The notes beneath the pieces were generated by a model, which saw only the letters and a program-made list of their open reading frames with translations, was not told where the DNA came from and did not search any database. A program made the translations under genes and the position numbers. From Corticium candelabrum (taxonomy: Eukaryota > Porifera > Homoscleromorpha > Homosclerophorida > Plakinidae), in contig NC_085085.1 of the NCBI RefSeq assembly GCF_963422355.1, positions 9,807,306 to 9,871,305 on the forward strand: 64,000 nt of DNA, in the 5' to 3' direction. Positions 61,882 through 64,000 of this stretch are shown here, in pieces (position 1 is the stretch's first letter; each line of letters begins with the position of its first letter).

Positions 61882-62057
61882 CATTTTCCTTTAGCAACAG
61901 TGGTGGGAATTGATAGTGAACGATCAGAAGCAACCATCTGGTAGACAAAATTCTCATCTTATGATGGTAACAGCTTAATTAATAAACTTGAATGGCAACA
62001 ACAGTTACACAGGTGCGGTCTGCTGCAGTAGTCAATGACCATATTAAATTTAAGTCC

Positions 62058-62116
62058 TGAATCAAATTGTGAGTTTCTTGCCCAAGGAAATTATGCCCTA
62101 GCTCGCCATCACGATG
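62058..62116 (-). mobile_element. Fragment of tRNA-SINE body
   Basis: The + strand GTGAGTTTCTTGCCCAAGGA and AATTATGCCCTAGCTCGCC match, with few differences, the body of SINE copy A at 55490-55540. Head and tail are missing. Confidence 0.7.
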
Positions 62117-62352
62117 ATCTGAAGAACTGGTAGATTGAAGAAGTTGTATGTACATGTACAATTTTTATTCAAAATTTGAGAAATAAAATGCAGCGTTTAT
62201 TCGAGGGTGGCGTTTAATCGAAGAAATACGGTATCTAACTAACTAGGTAAGATTAACTTAATTAATTAACTACGCATGTAGTCTCAAACCTTCTATCACA
62301 CGCATGCGTAATGAACATTCATAGCTACTCAACTCAACTTGGCTCGTTTACT

Positions 62353-63975
62353 ATGTGGAAGTTCGTCCTTTTGTTGGCTTTATCAGCGCCTGTTTTGGCG
62401 ATAAACAACGGTCTGGGTCGTACGCCTCAAATGGGTTGGAATTCATGGAATCACTTTCATTGCGGGTGAGGGAATCGGTTTTTGTGGTCTATTGGAACAT
62501 GCCGCTTCTACAGGTGTTACGACCTATCATTTATAGGATCAACGAGGAACTGATCATGCAAACCATTGACGCTGTTAATTCCTCTGGACTACGAGGTCAG
62601 CAAAATGTGTGGTTTGATTAGTTTTCTAAGGTCAGGTCACTAGACCAAAATCACTTGTTTGACATGGATTGTATGCTAAGAATCCGACAGCGCGTTGTAA
62701 AAAGTTTAGTTTTGCTTTAATGTTAACATCAACTTTTAATGTACAGAAATGGACGCACCCATTATACTTCATACCCAACCCATTCCTCAAAGCATACAAA
62801 AAACTTGGTATAGTTAAAACAGCAAAAAATATTACAATAAAATTCCAATCCATAAATTTAAAATTTTAAATTTTGACAAACATGCCCACCAGCTAAAACA
62901 TAGGTGCCTGTGCTCCTGTCGAACTGATTTTATTCTTGTGGCCTAATGTTGACTGATGAGCTACAAAGCATTTCTCTTCTTGATTATGCATGGATGCTTA
63001 GACTAGACTAGACCCAGTCTCACTCCGCGAGGATTGGCAAACCGGGAAATGACAAGGGCGGAGTGAGACTGGGTCAAGTCTATGCTTAGACTCGTGACCA
63101 GCCTTGCCTCACTTTCGTTATTCCCAGATGTTCAATCCTCGCCACACTGAGGATTGAACATCCGGGAATGACAAAAGTGCGGCGAGCCTGGTCACAAGTC
63201 TAGTAGATGGTTGTTCTTCATTGGTTGTGGTGTTTGTGTGTAGATGCCGGTTATAAATATGTGAATTTGGATGACTGTTGGCAGGTGTCTCGGTTTCCTA
63301 ACAAGACAATAAGTTATAAATTATGTGCTTTTGGAATTCTACATTTTTTACTTTTATCCCGTTTTTCTTTTGACAGTGCCGGATCCAAAAGCTTTTCCGC
63401 ATGGTCTCACTCCTCTTATCGATCATGGTAAAGGGCATTATCAGTCAGTGCTAACATCTTATTTCATGATCCGTGTGTTGGTACATTATCAGCTCATTCA
63501 CTGGGCCTTCTGTTTGGTGTCTACAGTGAAGCAGGCTATAAGACATGTGCAGGTCGTCCGTAAGTGCTCAAAAATCCATGCGACATCTGCAGTCACATTG
63601 AAAGGGTTGTCTGTACTAGCGGTTCACTCGGTTATGAAGTTGTTGATGCAAACACGTATGCCAGTTGGGTAAGTAATAGTTTTTGATAATATTATAATTT
63701 GTTTGTTCACTAAGATCGTGTGTTTAGAAAGTCGACTATTTGAAGGTAAATATTAAACTGTAGCAAAAATGTTGCTTTGTCCTGTTTCACTGTCACACAT
63801 TTCGTCTCATAGTATGACAACTGTTACACTGACCATACGAAACCTGAAGTTCGTTACCCCGTTATGAGAGATGGTAATGTCACAAATGAAATGAGTTTGA
63901 GTATTTGGAATTTATTGCTGTCTGGCTAGCTCTCAACAAAACTGGAAGGCCTATCTTCTACTCCATGTGTGAATG
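62353..63975 (+). CDS. Glycoside hydrolase 27 alpha-galactosidase (5' part; continues beyond window)
   Basis: Removes terminal alpha-galactose from glycolipids/glycoproteins; secreted or lysosomal. Exons seen: 62353-62465, 62537-62595, 63244-63284, 63377-63427, 63493-63559, 63620-63668, 63728-63745, 63813-63873, 63930-63975 (more to the right). Signal peptide MWKFVLLLALSAPVLA, then NNGLGRTPQMGWNSWNHFHC (GH27 N-terminus), NEELIMQTIDAVNSSGLR, DAGYKYVNLDDCW, DPKAFPHGLTPLIDH, HSLGLLFGVYSEAGYKTCAG, GSLGYEVVDANTYASW, KVDYLK then YDNC (the Asp is the catalytic nucleophile), ALNKTGRPIFYSMCEW. The exon 3 to 63377 junction does not keep frame, so a micro-exon of a few codons between 63285 and 63376 is probably missing from my list. 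The 63728-63745 exon is only 18 bp. Cannot decide between GLA and NAGA orthology. Confidence 0.92.
63011..63075. repeat. Short hairpin element in GH27 intron 2
   Basis: GACCCAGTCTCACTCCGC (63011-63028) and GCGGAGTGAGACTGGGTC (63058-63075) are perfect 18 bp inverted repeats; the loop resembles the right half of the neighbouring hairpin at 63087-63202. Confidence 0.85.
63087..63202. repeat. 116 bp near-perfect hairpin in GH27 intron 2
   Basis: TAGACTCGTGACCAGCCTTG (63087) pairs inverted with the sequence ending GGTCACAAGTCTA (63202), and ATGTTCAATCCTC pairs with GAGGATTGAACAT across an 8-base loop. Mismatches are few. A hairpin MITE; ends 41 bp before the exon at 63244. Confidence 0.85.
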
Positions 63976-64000
63976 GTAAGGTGCCTTTCTTGACTGACTA

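Noticed and set aside
62500..62660. Alternative reading of the GH27 first exon as an 88-codon single-exon gene
   Set aside because: The frame past 62465 is intronic read-through; a GT donor at 62466 and the GH27 sequence in the next exon explain the region better.

Overview
The window is nuclear DNA of an invertebrate animal, most plausibly an early-branching metazoan such as a sponge or cnidarian; I infer this and cannot name the species. Evidence: compact intron-rich genes with canonical GT-AG introns, several start-to-start or stop-to-stop gene pairs about 50-125 bp apart, animal-type genes (PACRGL, AUP1, SEPSECS, TTC1, SLC49A3, a GH27 alpha-galactosidase), vertebrate-type CCCTAA telomere-like repeats, tRNA-derived SINEs, and many hAT, Ty3/gypsy, Harbinger-like and foldback elements. 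Layout: (1) 1-8694 is a transposon graveyard: an old hAT fragment (1-2386) interrupted by a second hAT-like element (880-2117), then a complete hAT element (2608-8694) whose transposase gene was split by a third hAT (3627-6681) that still has a long intact transposase frame. (2) 9184-13861 is a six-exon PACRGL gene on +, with a MITE and an interstitial telomeric tract in intron 2. (3) 13862-21943 has no gene I can support; it holds inverted-repeat/foldback elements, MITEs, tandem duplications and microsatellites. (4) 21944-22069 (-) is a 41-residue membrane protein head-to-head with AUP1 (22127-35999, +, 12 exons). AUP1 introns carry a truncated gypsy element, a foldback element and an unrecognised antisense frame. 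(5) SEPSECS (49822-36099, -, 12 exons, 500 aa) converges on AUP1. Its 8 kb intron 2 holds a hAT-like nonautonomous element, a full Ty3/gypsy element with a target duplication, and a Harbinger-like MITE. (6) TTC1 (49924-57799, +, 8 exons) is divergent from SEPSECS; its 6.6 kb first intron holds another Ty3/gypsy element, an unassigned exon-like frame and two tRNA-SINEs. (7) SLC49A3/MFSD7 (61234-57922, -, 9 exons, 524 aa) converges on TTC1. (8) A GH27 alpha-galactosidase begins at 62353 (+) and runs off the right edge. The host genes look functional: for the four complete multi-exon genes that I reconstructed from start to stop, every splice phase agrees. They do not form one pathway; SEPSECS makes selenocysteyl-tRNA, AUP1 works in ER-associated degradation and lipid droplets, PACRGL is a cilium-associated paralogue of PACRG, TTC1 is a TPR co-chaperone adaptor, SLC49A3 is a major-facilitator transporter and the GH27 enzyme is lysosomal or secreted. 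Most new biology here is in the mobile DNA: nested hAT insertions with in-frame continuity across the insertion, CAG-ended elements with 5-7 bp rather than 8 bp target duplications, and several families of foldback elements.
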